From DAIDJM01 sp964250215 (lineage in GTDB: Bacteria > Pseudomonadota > Alphaproteobacteria > Acetobacterales > Acetobacteraceae), in NCBI GenBank assembly GCA_964250215.1, contig CAXUEX010000063.1:1-15722 (forward strand): a stretch of 15,722 bases of DNA, given 5' to 3'. The notes under the pieces are model-generated. The model had not been told where the DNA came from, did not search any database, and saw nothing but the letters and a program-made list of their open reading frames with translations. Below, piece after piece: positions 1 to 7,813 of this stretch. Within the stretch, counting starts at the first letter, position 1. The number at the start of each line of letters is the position of its first letter. The position numbers were made by a program, and so were the translations under genes.

Positions 1-46
1 ATGGCGGCCCGTGGACAGGGGCCGGCGCCCATGCGAACCGCGACCG

Positions 47-1426
47 ATGGCCCCGGCCGCAATCACCGTGAAGCCGAGCCCGCTCGCGCGCTGCCTTGCG
101 GCGATTGCCTGGCGCGGCGGCTGGCCCGCGCTCGCGCTGCTGATCGCGTTGAGCCTGGCCTTCCGCTTGCCGCGCGGCGGTCCCGTGCAGCCCCAGCGCG
201 GCGACCTGCCCGCCTACCTCGCCGCGGCCTTTCACCTGCGCACGCAATTCGCCTACACCGCCTCGCCGAATGCCGCCGAAGCCCGGCCCGCGCTCGGCCG
301 CGAACCCGCCTATCCGCTGCTGCTGGCCGCCATCATGGCCATCGATCCCGATTTCGGCCGCTTCACGCCCGCCTGCCTGAAGAGCGGCGCGCAATGCCCG
401 CGAGCAATGTTCCGCACCCCGAGCCTCGCCAACCTGGCGCTCATCGTCGGCGCCGCCGTGCTGCTCTTCGTGCTGGCCCGCACGCTCTGCGCCACGCCGC
501 TCGCCGGCCTGATCGCCGCCGCCTATCTGCTGCTGAACACGCACGCGAACAAGCTCTGGGCCGATCTGATGTCGGACCGGCTCGCGGTGTTTCTCGTCTG
601 TCTCGCCCTGCTCGCGTTGGCCTTCGCCTGGCGGCGGCCAAGCCCATGGCGCGCCGCCGCCTGCGCCGCCAGCTTTGCGGCATTGACGCTCACGAAAGCC
701 GCCTTTCTGCCGTTCTGCCTGGCGGCCATCGCCCTCGCCGCGGCGTTCGCCCGCCCGCGCCGCGCCGTGTGGCTGGCCGGTGCGCTGTATCTCGGCATCG
801 TCGGCGGCTGGTGTGGCCGCAACTGGGCCGTTTCCGGCATGTTCCGCCTCACCGATGCCCGCTCCGGCATCGCGCTCTCCACCCGCGCCGTGTTCGATGC
901 CATGTCGCCGCGCGAATACGCGGCCTCGCTGGTCTATTTCACCGACAGCATCGGCCCGAAACTCGCCACAAGCTGGTTCGGCGCCGATCTCGCGGGGCGC
1001 TTCGCGATCGACACGCCCGGTGGTTATTACGATATCGGGCAAAACGGTTACGATGCCCGAATCGCCGCCCGCATGGCACGCGACCATCTGAAATACTGGC
1101 AAGCGGCCAACCAGATCGACCACGAAATCGTCGCCGGCATGGTGCGGCACTGGCCGGGCTGGCTCGTCACCATGCTGCCGCTCACCTGGCGCGGCATCTG
1201 GATCGACAATTTCGTGCTGCTCGGATTGCCTTGCCTGATCTGGACAACCATCGCCGCGCTGCGCCGCCGCCACTGGCAGCAACTCGCCCTTCTGGCGCTC
1301 GGCATATACAACCTGCTCTTCTATGCCGCGATCAGCCTGAACATCGAACGCTACCAGCTCACGGCACTTCCCTCCATGGCGCTCGCGGTTGCCATCGCCG
1401 CCACACGCCCGCCGCGCGGCGCATGA
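47..1426 (+). CDS. Polytopic membrane protein, GT-C / family 39 glycosyltransferase-like
   Basis: About 459 residues with roughly ten hydrophobic segments, starting with one at residues 26-40. The segment after the first helix has an acidic residue (R51-G52-D53) in the first outer loop and then R85-E-P-A-Y-P90, the R-x-P-x-Y-P pattern of family 39/PMT-type enzymes that transfer sugars from polyprenyl-phosphate carriers in the membrane. The function is inferred from topology and this motif only; sugar, donor and acceptor are unknown. I chose the ATG at 47 because it gives a short cytoplasmic tail before the first helix. A GTG at 11 is possible, and the frame stays open to the left edge, so the true start could lie outside. 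The stop TGA overlaps the next start (ATGA, 1423-1426), which implies coupled translation with the sulfotransferase gene. It could instead be a non-enzymatic membrane protein of the same fold. Confidence 0.7.
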   Translation: MAPAAITVKPSPLARCLAAIAWRGGWPALALLIALSLAFRLPRGGPVQPQRGDLPAYLAAAFHLRTQFAYTASPNAAEARPALGREPAYPLLLAAIMAIDPDFGRFTPACLKSGAQCPRAMFRTPSLANLALIVGAAVLLFVLARTLCATPLAGLIAAAYLLLNTHANKLWADLMSDRLAVFLVCLALLALAFAWRRPSPWRAAACAASFAALTLTKAAFLPFCLAAIALAAAFARPRRAVWLAGALYLGIVGGWCGRNWAVSGMFRLTDARSGIALSTRAVFDAMSPREYAASLVYFTDSIGPKLATSWFGADLAGRFAIDTPGGYYDIGQNGYDARIAARMARDHLKYWQAANQIDHEIVAGMVRHWPGWLVTMLPLTWRGIWIDNFVLLGLPCLIWTTIAALRRRHWQQLALLALGIYNLLFYAAISLNIERYQLTALPSMALAVAIAATRPPRGA

Positions 1427-2199
1427 CCGATCTGTTCGTTCCGCACCCGCTGCGCTCGCTCGCGCGCGAACACGCCGCGATCGTCGAAGCGGCGCTCGGC
1501 CCGCTCCGCCCGGCGCCCGGCTTCCAAGCGCCGCAGGTCCCGGCATTGTTCCTTTGCTTCACCAACCGCTGCGGCTCCTTCTACGCCGCGCAACTCCTGG
1601 CATCCACCGGCATCTGCAACGAAGCCGGCGAGTTCTTCAATGCGGAAACGGTGCTGGAACACGCCGTCCCACGCGGCCTCGCCTCACTGCACGAATATGT
1701 CGCGCTGCTGCCGCAACTCGTGCCGCAAGCGCCCGTTTTCGCCGCCAAGCTCGGGCTCGATCAGCTCGTCATGCTCACCGACACCGGCATTCTGCAAGCC
1801 TGGCGCCCGCGCGCGCATTTCCTGCTGCTGGAACGGCAAGACCGGCTGGCCCAGGCCATCTCCCGTGTCATCGCGGCGCAAACCGGCGCCTGGACCCACG
1901 CGCAGCAAGCCACCGCCGCACCCGCCTACCAGCAAGCGCCGATCGAGGCCGAACTGCGCAAGATCGAGGCCGCGAATGCCGGCTTTTACGCGTGGTTCGC
2001 CGCGAACGGCATCGCCCCGATGCACACCACGCTCGAATCCCTGCTGCGCGATCCGGGGCCCTTGCTGGATGAACTCGCCTCCCGGCTGGGCACAACACCG
2101 CTGCGCGCCGATCGCGACAAAATTACGTTGCAGCAACAGGCTGGCACCATCAACCTGGATTGGCGCAACCGCTTCGAGAAAGAAGGTCAGGGGCTTTAG
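1423..2199 (+). CDS. Stf0-type sulfotransferase
   Basis: 258 residues. The N-terminal strand-loop at about residues 41-52 (ALFLCF-TNRCGS) corresponds to the 5'-phosphosulfate-binding loop of PAPS-dependent sulfotransferases. It is followed by the Stf0-like E-A-G-E-F-F-N segment, an F-A-A-K-L-G-L-D-Q-L segment, and L-L-L-E-R-Q-D-R-L-A-Q-A-I-S, which matches the 3'-phosphate-binding R/S region of the family. The C-terminal 'FAANGIAPMHTTLESLLRDPGPLLDELASRLG' region also matches the family pattern. Stf0 enzymes sulfate trehalose or other glycans. The substrate here cannot be read, but coupling to a glycosyltransferase-like membrane protein suggests a surface glycan or glycolipid. The loop has N-R-C-G-S where the family commonly has P-R-S-G-S. 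The start is the ATG inside the upstream stop (ATGA); the frame is also open further upstream, but that part only shadows the membrane protein gene. Confidence 0.8.
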   Translation: MTDLFVPHPLRSLAREHAAIVEAALGPLRPAPGFQAPQVPALFLCFTNRCGSFYAAQLLASTGICNEAGEFFNAETVLEHAVPRGLASLHEYVALLPQLVPQAPVFAAKLGLDQLVMLTDTGILQAWRPRAHFLLLERQDRLAQAISRVIAAQTGAWTHAQQATAAPAYQQAPIEAELRKIEAANAGFYAWFAANGIAPMHTTLESLLRDPGPLLDELASRLGTTPLRADRDKITLQQQAGTINLDWRNRFEKEGQGL

Positions 2200-2287
2200 C
2201 GGCAAGGCGGAGTGGAATCGGCGTTTCCTATGGCAAGCCGGCGATGCGCACGCTCTTCCATCACGCGCCATTGATCCGTCACCACTT

Positions 2288-2324
2288 GTCAGCGACTGAC
2301 GATACAATCAGGTCAGTTGCCGAG
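2288..2324. promoter_or_regulatory. Predicted TetR operator upstream of the first MDR gene
   Basis: A perfect 13-bp palindrome GTCAG-CGA-CTGAC (2288-2300), followed directly by GATA, recurs as GTCAG-CCA-CTGAC-GATA upstream of the 10245 gene, next to the TetR gene. A second, weaker site GTCAG-TTG-CCGAG follows at 2312-2324, 24 bp on; the other locus has an auxiliary site 26 bp away. A TACAAT hexamer at 2303-2308 could be a -10 element overlapping the operator. The palindrome and its recurrence are seen directly; binding by the TetR at 9579-10166 is inference. Confidence 0.65.
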
Positions 2325-2402
2325 AATGGCCCGCGATCCTGGTCGCCCGATCGGCGAGCCGGGCAAAACCGGGAACCATGAAGCTGACATCGGAGAGCCG
2401 CC

Positions 2403-3371
2403 ATGAGCAATCCTGAGCCTGTCCGCATGCGGACGATACGCTTCCACACCCATGGAGAATGGTCCGATGTGCTGCGCCTGGAGGATGCGGCCATTCCCAA
2501 TCCGCGAGCGGACCAGATTCGTGTGCGGGTCCACGCCTGCGCGCTGAACCCCATGGATTGGGTCCTATGCCTCGGCCAGATGCCGGGGCCTCTGCCCGGT
2601 GGGATTGGGCTCGATGTTTCCGGGACCGTCGATGCCGTTGGTGAAGGCGTCACGCACGTCCGCGTCGGAGACCTCGTGTTCGGCGTTCCCGATTATACCG
2701 GATATCCCACTGCCGGCGCATCGGACTATGCGATCATGGCGTTCTGGGCGCCGGTTCCCGACGGCCTGAACCTCGTGGAAGCCGCGGCCTTGCCGATGGC
2801 GGTCGAGACGGCGGTGCGCAGTCTCGACCTGCTCGGCCTGACGACCGGTCAGACCGTCCTGATCAACGGCGGCGGGACGATGGTGGGCTTCGCCGCCGTT
2901 CAGATCGCGCGGATGCGCGGTGCAAAGGTGATCGCAACCGCCGGCGACACCTTCGCGGGCCGCTTGCGGGAGCTCGGGGCAAAGGTCACGCTCTATGGCG
3001 AGGGCATGGTGGAGCGGGTTCGGGATATGGCGGGGGGCGCGCCCGATCTGGTGCTGCACACTGCGCTTGCGCCGGGCGTGCTGCCCGACCTGCTGAGGAT
3101 CGCCGGCGGCGATGCCGGTCGGATCATGAGCATCACCGATTTCGACGAGAAGGGGCTTGGCGTTCGCACCACAGGCCGCGAGCCGGGCCTGGTTCCTCGC
3201 TACGACGCCCTCGCCCACTACGCGCAGCTTGCCGCCGAAAGACGTTTCACTGTGCCCGTGGCACGCATTTTCGCGATGGAAGACTGGCGCACGGCACTCG
3301 AACTGTCCCGGAGCGGACACGCACACGGCAAACTCCTGATCCTGCCCGACCACGCCGCCTCGGCAAGCTAA
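2403..3371 (+). CDS. Zinc-free MDR NAD(P)H:quinone oxidoreductase-like protein
   Basis: 322 residues, normal for quinone-oxidoreductase-type medium-chain dehydrogenases/reductases. The N-terminal GroES-like domain (about 1-125) has the family pattern V-H-A-C-A-L-N-P-M-D-W and G-L-D-V-S-G-T-V. The Rossmann domain has a modified nucleotide loop G156-G-G-T-M-V-G162 in place of the usual AAGGVG. No structural-zinc cysteine cluster is present, which fits the QOR subgroup that passes hydride from NAD(P)H to quinones or enones. The ribosome site GGAGAG sits about 6 bases before the ATG at 2403. It has a close paralogue at 10245-11186, sharing the same odd loop and the 'SGHAHGKL' C-terminus, and both have the same predicted operator upstream. 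The gene at 3420 follows after a 48-bp gap and probably shares its transcript. The exact substrate is unknown. Confidence 0.85.
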   Translation: MSNPEPVRMRTIRFHTHGEWSDVLRLEDAAIPNPRADQIRVRVHACALNPMDWVLCLGQMPGPLPGGIGLDVSGTVDAVGEGVTHVRVGDLVFGVPDYTGYPTAGASDYAIMAFWAPVPDGLNLVEAAALPMAVETAVRSLDLLGLTTGQTVLINGGGTMVGFAAVQIARMRGAKVIATAGDTFAGRLRELGAKVTLYGEGMVERVRDMAGGAPDLVLHTALAPGVLPDLLRIAGGDAGRIMSITDFDEKGLGVRTTGREPGLVPRYDALAHYAQLAAERRFTVPVARIFAMEDWRTALELSRSGHAHGKLLILPDHAASAS

Positions 3372-3419
3372 CATCACATCAACGGAAAACACGATTTTGA
3401 CGCAAGAAAGGATTAGGAC

Positions 3420-4412
3420 ATGAAGGCCATCCGCATCGAGCAATACGGCGGACCGGAGGTGCTCCGGCTTCAGGATATTCCGGTGCCCGATCCCGGCGCG
3501 GGCGAGGTGCTGGTGCGCATGGCCCATGCTGGAATCAACGTGATGGACGCGGGAACGCGCAAAGGCCTCTTCGCCAACTCGGAGACCTACCAAATACACT
3601 TGCCGACCACTATCGGCATGGAAGGGGCGGGCACGGTGGAGCGGGTCGGCGCCGGTGTCACCGGGTTCCAGCCCGGCGACCGCGTAGCCTACTGCCTGAT
3701 CTGGAACAGCCATGCCGAATTCGCGGTCGTGCCGGCCTGGCAACTGGTCCACGTGCCTCACGACGTGCCTTTGTCGCTTGCTGCAGGCGCAACATTTCAG
3801 GGATTTACCGCCCACTACCTGGCAACAGATGTCGGCCGCCTCGGGCCCGGGCGGTCCTGCCTCGTGCACGCCGCGGCCGGAGGCGTCGGGCAGCTCCTCG
3901 TGGGCTTCGCGGCGCATCTCGGGGCGTCGGTCTACGGCACCGTCCGCGCCGAAGATGACAAGCGGATCGCGCGCGAACGCGGTGCCAGGGACGTGTTCCT
4001 GTCGGACCAAGGCGGCTTCGTCGCACCGCTGCTCGAACGGACCGGCGGCGCCGGGGTGGACGTGGTGTTCGACTCCGTGGGCAAGCCGACGCTGCGGGAC
4101 GATTTCAAAGTGACCCGCAAGAAGGGGCTTGTGGTGAACTTCGGCGCGTCCGGCGGCGCCATAAACGACCTGGATCCGGCCGAATTGGGCGAAGCCGGAT
4201 CATTGTATCTGACCCGCCCACGGCTGAAGGATCATTTGCCCGACGCGGACACCATACAGGCGCGCGCGGCTGCGCTTTACGCCGGGCTCGCCGATGGCAC
4301 GCTGTCGCTGTCGCTGGGCAGGCGCTACACAATGCAACAGATCGGCCAGGCACACGCCGACCTGGAGGAGCGCAAGACCGGAGGCAAGCCGCTGCTCGAC
4401 ATCGCGTCATGA
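3420..4412 (+). CDS. Zinc-free MDR quinone oxidoreductase (QOR/zeta-crystallin type)
   Basis: 330 residues, the usual length for NADPH:quinone oxidoreductase. The N-terminus (M-K-A-I-R-I-E-Q-Y-G-G-P-E-V-L) is the standard QOR opening. The GroES-like domain carries G-I-N-V-M-D-A-G-T-R-K-G, and the cofactor loop is H150-A-A-A-G-G-V-G157, the classic QOR motif. This is the most canonical QOR of the four MDR enzymes in the window and would reduce quinones in the cytosol with NAD(P)H. AAGAAAGGA lies about 7 bases before the ATG. It lies 48 bp downstream of the 2403 gene on the same strand, with no visible terminator between them, so a bicistronic unit under the operator at 2288 is likely. Directly after its stop begins a 145-bp block repeated upstream of the LysR gene. 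Confidence 0.87.
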   Translation: MKAIRIEQYGGPEVLRLQDIPVPDPGAGEVLVRMAHAGINVMDAGTRKGLFANSETYQIHLPTTIGMEGAGTVERVGAGVTGFQPGDRVAYCLIWNSHAEFAVVPAWQLVHVPHDVPLSLAAGATFQGFTAHYLATDVGRLGPGRSCLVHAAAGGVGQLLVGFAAHLGASVYGTVRAEDDKRIARERGARDVFLSDQGGFVAPLLERTGGAGVDVVFDSVGKPTLRDDFKVTRKKGLVVNFGASGGAINDLDPAELGEAGSLYLTRPRLKDHLPDADTIQARAAALYAGLADGTLSLSLGRRYTMQQIGQAHADLEERKTGGKPLLDIAS

Positions 4413-4435
4413 GGGCATAACGCAACGGAACTTTA

Positions 4436-4580
4436 GTTGTTCCACAGGCAGCGTATCTTCGACAATCAGCAAGGCTGAACCAGCATTATCGCGGTCGCGA
4501 ACAAGCAACTGCGTTCCGCCGTTGGAACGCCGGCATTTCACAATCCACGCTAATCTCGCCTTGGTCCGAGCCGACATCTT
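4436..4580. repeat. 145-bp regulatory repeat, copy 1 (upstream of the third MDR gene)
   Basis: This block aligns without a single gap to 7561-7705, upstream of the LysR gene; I count 114 identical of 145 positions. The best-kept core includes CGCGAACAAG and GCGTTCC-GCCGTT-GGAACGC (4511-4530), a perfect 7-bp inverted repeat containing the T-N11-A pattern of LysR-type boxes. It starts 24 bp after the stop of the 3420 gene and ends 103 bp before the ATG at 4684. It is probably the control region of the 4684 gene, recognised by the LysR protein at 6664-7542. Confidence 0.8.
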
Positions 4581-4683
4581 CAGAGGCGTAGAGCTGACCG
4601 ACGACCGCAGAGGTTAGCCGAACATCTTGCCGGTTTGCGCGAGAAAAGAGTTGGGTGCCGGCGCTGCCGCGAGGGAGAAAGCA

Positions 4684-5694
4684 ATGTCGATGGAAACGAT
4701 GAAAGCGATCCAATTTCACGAGTTTGGTGGTCCCGAGGTCCTCAAATACGAGGCTGTGCTAAAGCCCGAGCTGAAGCCGGGCGAGGTGCTCGTCCGCGTT
4801 CACGCGGTCGGCATCAATCCTCCCGACTGGTATCTGCGCGACGACTACAAGGCACTTCCGGCGTTCAGGCCGTCGGTGACGTTGCCCGTCATCCCGGGAT
4901 CGGACGTGTCGGGCGTCGTCGAGGCGATCGCCGAGGGTGTCCAGAGCTTCTCGGTTGGCGATGAAGTCTTCGGCATGATCCGCTTCCCCAGCTTCGGGGA
5001 CAGCGCCGCCTATGCCCAATACGTTGCCGCTCCCGCGTCGAACTTGGCACTGAAGCCGCGCGGTATCGACCATGTGCATGCCGCCGGCTCGGCGATGTCT
5101 GGGCTCACCGCGTGGCAGTTCCTGATGGAACAGGGGCACGATGCGCCCAATCCGCTGCAAGCCGAGCCGCACCGCCCGGTGCCGCTCGATGGCAAGACGG
5201 TGCTGGTCAATGGCGCCGCGGGCGGCGTGGGGCACATCGCGGTGCAGTTGGCAAAGTGGAAGGCGGCGCGCGTCATCGCGGTTGCATCGGGAGCGCACGA
5301 ATCCCTCCTCCTGCGCGAGCTCGGCGCCGACGAATTCATCGACTACACCAAGAGCCCCGCCGAGAATGCCGCGCGCGACGTCGATCTCGTCCTCGATACC
5401 TTGGGCGGTCCAACCACCGGCCGCTTCCTGCGCACGATAAGGCGTGGCGGCGCCCTGTTTCCGGTGTTTCCCGGCTTTTCCGACGCAGATGCGGCCGCGA
5501 AACTAGGCGTTACGGTCTCGATGACCCAGGTGCGCTCGAACGGCGCGCAACTTGCGGAACTCGGGCGCCTGCTGGATAACGGAACGGTCCGCGTCGCCAT
5601 CGACAGCACTTTTCCGCTCGCCGACGCTCGCGATGCGCACGAGCGAGCCGCCCAGGGGCACGTTCGTGGCAAGATTGTTCTCACCGTCGCTTGA
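4684..5694 (+). CDS. Zinc-free MDR NADP-dependent oxidoreductase
   Basis: 336 residues. The GroES-like N-terminal half begins M-K-A-I-Q-F-H-E-F-G-G-P-E-V-L and includes G-I-N-P-P-D-W-Y-L-R and P-G-S-D-V-S-G-V-V. The Rossmann domain has N176-G-A-A-G-G-V-G183 and then an acidic D-L-V-L-D-T-L-G-G. A loop of about 20 residues before the cofactor strand (around residues 150-170) makes it slightly longer than minimal QORs. Members of this group reduce enones or quinones; the specific substrate cannot be told. I chose the ATG at 4684 because AGGGAGA lies 7-12 bases upstream. A TTG start at 4627 would add a 19-residue charged tail with no family match. It differs clearly from the 2403/10245 pair. Upstream lies the 145-bp block shared with the LysR promoter, so control by that regulator is likely. 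Confidence 0.85.
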   Translation: MSMETMKAIQFHEFGGPEVLKYEAVLKPELKPGEVLVRVHAVGINPPDWYLRDDYKALPAFRPSVTLPVIPGSDVSGVVEAIAEGVQSFSVGDEVFGMIRFPSFGDSAAYAQYVAAPASNLALKPRGIDHVHAAGSAMSGLTAWQFLMEQGHDAPNPLQAEPHRPVPLDGKTVLVNGAAGGVGHIAVQLAKWKAARVIAVASGAHESLLLRELGADEFIDYTKSPAENAARDVDLVLDTLGGPTTGRFLRTIRRGGALFPVFPGFSDADAAAKLGVTVSMTQVRSNGAQLAELGRLLDNGTVRVAIDSTFPLADARDAHERAAQGHVRGKIVLTVA

Positions 5695-5757
5695 GGACAA
5701 AGAGCGCGAACGGTCATCGCGGTCGCTACAAGGTATAAACATGTAAAGGCAATGTGC

Positions 5758-6639
5758 ATGATTGCAGCATCTCATCCGATCAGGCAGGTACCGGGCATCT
5801 ATCATCATGGCTTGGGCGACCTTACGATCACCGCAATCAACGACGGCTACCTGCCGTTTTCATTCGACTATGCAACGCATATAAGCTCTCCCGGAGCCTC
5901 CAAGCTTTATGCTGCGAGCTTTCGCACTGATCCGCCGCGCGTCACCGTGAATGCCTTCGCGATACGCGCGCCGCAGGGGGTCATTCTGATCGACAGCGGC
6001 TGCGGGAACAGGGCGGGCGACACGCTCGGTAACGTGCCCGCAAACCTGGCAGCGGCAGGGATCAACCCGTCCGACGTAACGATCATCCTTATGACGCATT
6101 TACATACCGACCACGTCGGTGGCCTGATCGACGCTGGCGGCAATGCACGCTACCCGAACGCCGAACTGGTGATGCACACAGACGAGGCTGCATTCTGGCT
6201 GTCACCTGGTGCACTGGCTAAAGCGCCGGAAGGCGTGAAGCCCTCCGTGCAGGTGGCGCAAGCGGCGACGGCGCCATACAAAGCTCGGCTGCGTACGCTA
6301 TCGAGCGGCGAGGCATATCCCGGCTTCACCATCGTGCCGGAGCCGGGCCACACGCCAGGGCATAGTGGCTGGATGATCCGTTCTGGCGCTCAGAAACTGC
6401 TGATCTGGGGAGATATCGCGCATCTACCTCTATTACAGTTTGCCGAGCCTCGCATTGGTGTAGCTTTCGACACTGACGACGAAAAAGCATATCGCACCCG
6501 CCTTAGGATTTTAGATATGGCTGCATCTGAGCGTCTGCTCGTTGCCGGCATGCACCTCGACTTCCCGCCTTTTGGCCATGTGCGAAAGCAGGATCACACA
6601 TACACCTTCGTGCCCGTTGTCTGGTCTCCCGCGCTCTAG
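5758..6639 (+). CDS. MBL-fold metallohydrolase (AHL lactonase-like group)
   Basis: 293 residues. The full metallo-beta-lactamase metal set is visible: H114-L-H-T-D-H119 (HxHxDH), H198 in G-H-T-P-G-H, D219 in W-G-D-I-A-H, and H266 in G-M-H-L-D-F-P. This predicts a dinuclear metal hydrolase. Overall it resembles the clade that includes quorum-quenching lactonases and related esterases, but lactone substrate specificity cannot be claimed. No obvious signal peptide is seen. Two in-frame ATGs exist, at 5752 and 5758. AAAGG at 5745-5749 is only 2 bases from the first but 8 from the second, so I prefer 5758. It follows the 4684 gene by 63 bp on the same strand and converges with the LysR gene 24 bp beyond its end. 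Its base composition is somewhat less GC-rich than its neighbours. Confidence 0.82.
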   Translation: MIAASHPIRQVPGIYHHGLGDLTITAINDGYLPFSFDYATHISSPGASKLYAASFRTDPPRVTVNAFAIRAPQGVILIDSGCGNRAGDTLGNVPANLAAAGINPSDVTIILMTHLHTDHVGGLIDAGGNARYPNAELVMHTDEAAFWLSPGALAKAPEGVKPSVQVAQAATAPYKARLRTLSSGEAYPGFTIVPEPGHTPGHSGWMIRSGAQKLLIWGDIAHLPLLQFAEPRIGVAFDTDDEKAYRTRLRILDMAASERLLVAGMHLDFPPFGHVRKQDHTYTFVPVVWSPAL

Positions 6640-6663
6640 CTTTCTAACGCGCTGACGGCGGCA

Positions 6664-7542
6664 TCAACCTGGAGCCGGCATTGATTTCAGCGCCTTGATC
6701 AGCGCCTTCAAAGCCGCGGACGGCGTGGTGGCGCGCGGGTAGAGCGCGGTTGCGGGTGAGAGCGGCAACGGCACCTCCGGAAGCAGCCGCACCAGTGCAC
6801 CGCTAGCGAGGTCTTCGGCGATGACGAATTGCGGCACGCGGGCAACGCCGAGGCCCGCGAGCAGCGCCAGCCGAACCGCGCTCATGCTGCCGGTGCTCAT
6901 CCGCCAATGGACGCGCACGGTCTCATCGCCGACCCGCCAGCGATCCAGCTCCGGCAGCACCACGATGGCGTCGTGATCGGCAAGGTCGGCCGCCACTACC
7001 GGCGGCGGGCGCTGCTCCAGGTAGGCCGGCGCGGCCACGATCGCGAGCGGCATGTCGGCGAGACGGCGGCTGATGAGTTCGCTGTCCTCCACCGGACCCA
7101 TGCGGATGGCGAGGTCGAACCGCCCGGCGATGAGGTTGACCCGCTCGTCGGTCAGGGTGAGGTCGATGCGCACGCGCGGATAGCGGGCGGCGAAGCTCAC
7201 GATGCGGGGTGCTACGACGAACTGGCCGTAGGCCACGGATGCAGAGATACGCAGCAACCCGCTCGGCTCGGCGTTGCCTGCCACCAGTTCCGCCTGCTCT
7301 GCCTGGGCCTCATGGACAATGGAGCGCACGCGCTCGTAGTAGCGCTGGCCCGCGTCGGTCAGCGCGACCCTGCGGGTCGATCGCGCCAGCAGCGGCCTGC
7401 CGGCTTGGCGCTCCAGCAGGACGAGTCGGCGGCTGACGGTCGCCTTGGGCAGTCCGAGGGCACGGCCGGCTGCGCTGAGCGACCCTTCTTCAACGATGCG
7501 CACGAACAGCGCCATTCCGGACAGATCCGCAAGTTCGGGCAT
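6664..7542 (-). CDS. LysR-family transcriptional regulator
   Basis: 292 residues. The N-terminal winged helix-turn-helix (about residues 4-62) shows A-L-F-V-R-I-V-E-E-G-S-L-S-A-A-G-R-A-L-G-L-P-K-A-T-V-S-R-R-L, followed by the substrate-binding-type effector domain with 'LLRISASVAYGQFVVAPRIVSFAARYP'. The start at 7542 gives the normal LysR N-terminus (M-P-E-L-A-D-L-S-G-M) with GGAAGGG about 9 bases upstream. The frame remains open to 7629, but that extra stretch lies within the conserved regulatory block and has no family match. The gene is divergent from the YcaC-like/quercetinase pair and convergent with the MBL hydrolase gene. Its own upstream block is repeated upstream of the 4684 MDR gene, so it probably regulates both. 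The inducer is unknown; quinones or aromatics are plausible from context. Confidence 0.88.
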   Translation of the reverse strand: MPELADLSGMALFVRIVEEGSLSAAGRALGLPKATVSRRLVLLERQAGRPLLARSTRRVALTDAGQRYYERVRSIVHEAQAEQAELVAGNAEPSGLLRISASVAYGQFVVAPRIVSFAARYPRVRIDLTLTDERVNLIAGRFDLAIRMGPVEDSELISRRLADMPLAIVAAPAYLEQRPPPVVAADLADHDAIVVLPELDRWRVGDETVRVHWRMSTGSMSAVRLALLAGLGVARVPQFVIAEDLASGALVRLLPEVPLPLSPATALYPRATTPSAALKALIKALKSMPAPG

Positions 7543-7560
7543 GACACGGCCCTTCCAGTC

Positions 7561-7705
7561 GTTGTTCCACAACCGACGCAGCTTCGACACCCAGCAAGGC
7601 TGAGTCGGCGCGATCGTGGCCGCGAACAAGCGACTGCGTTCCGCCGTTGGAATGCCGGCATCTCATAATGCGCGCTAATCGTGGCCTGGCCCCAGCCGAT
7701 ATCCC
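7561..7705. repeat. 145-bp regulatory repeat, copy 2 (LysR upstream region)
   Basis: Partner of 4436-4580, aligned without gaps. The inverted repeat is GCGTTCC-GCCGTT-GGAATGC (7636-7655), with one arm position changed relative to copy 1. The block begins 18 bp upstream of the LysR start and ends 108 bp before the ATG at 7814. This is the usual place for a LysR autoregulatory and divergent-promoter site. The same 16-residue antisense reading (M-P-A-F-Q-R-R-N-A-V-A-C-S-R-P-R) occurs in both copies, but I take it as a by-product of conserved DNA, not a gene. Confidence 0.8.
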
Positions 7706-7813
7706 AAGCTCAGGACATCGTCCACGCGCCTCTCGATGCGGCCGAGCGGGAGACCGTCGCCAGCCTCGTCGTGGCACGTGGCGCAACGCCCATCGCTGAC
7801 CAGGATAGACGAA

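Noticed and set aside
3..71. Possible tail of an upstream gene, frame 3, ending with TGA at 69-71
   Set aside because: Only about 22 codons are visible, with nothing recognisable; it may simply be an open stretch.
1..1422. Upstream extension of the sulfotransferase frame, open from the left edge
   Set aside because: The family match begins only after the ATG at 1423, and the extension overlaps a credible membrane protein gene in another frame.
2565..4010. Long open frame (481 codons) on the minus strand opposite two MDR genes
   Set aside because: It is the antisense shadow of two well-supported genes, with no recognisable domain; such frames are common in high-GC DNA.
4486..4719. Small antisense gene sharing a 16-residue peptide with one at 7359-7661
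   Set aside because: The shared peptide lies entirely in the conserved 145-bp regulatory block; outside it the two frames have nothing in common, so conservation is of DNA.
6829..7668. Open frame of 279 codons on the plus strand opposite the LysR gene
   Set aside because: Shadow of the LysR gene; no family match and no ribosome site.
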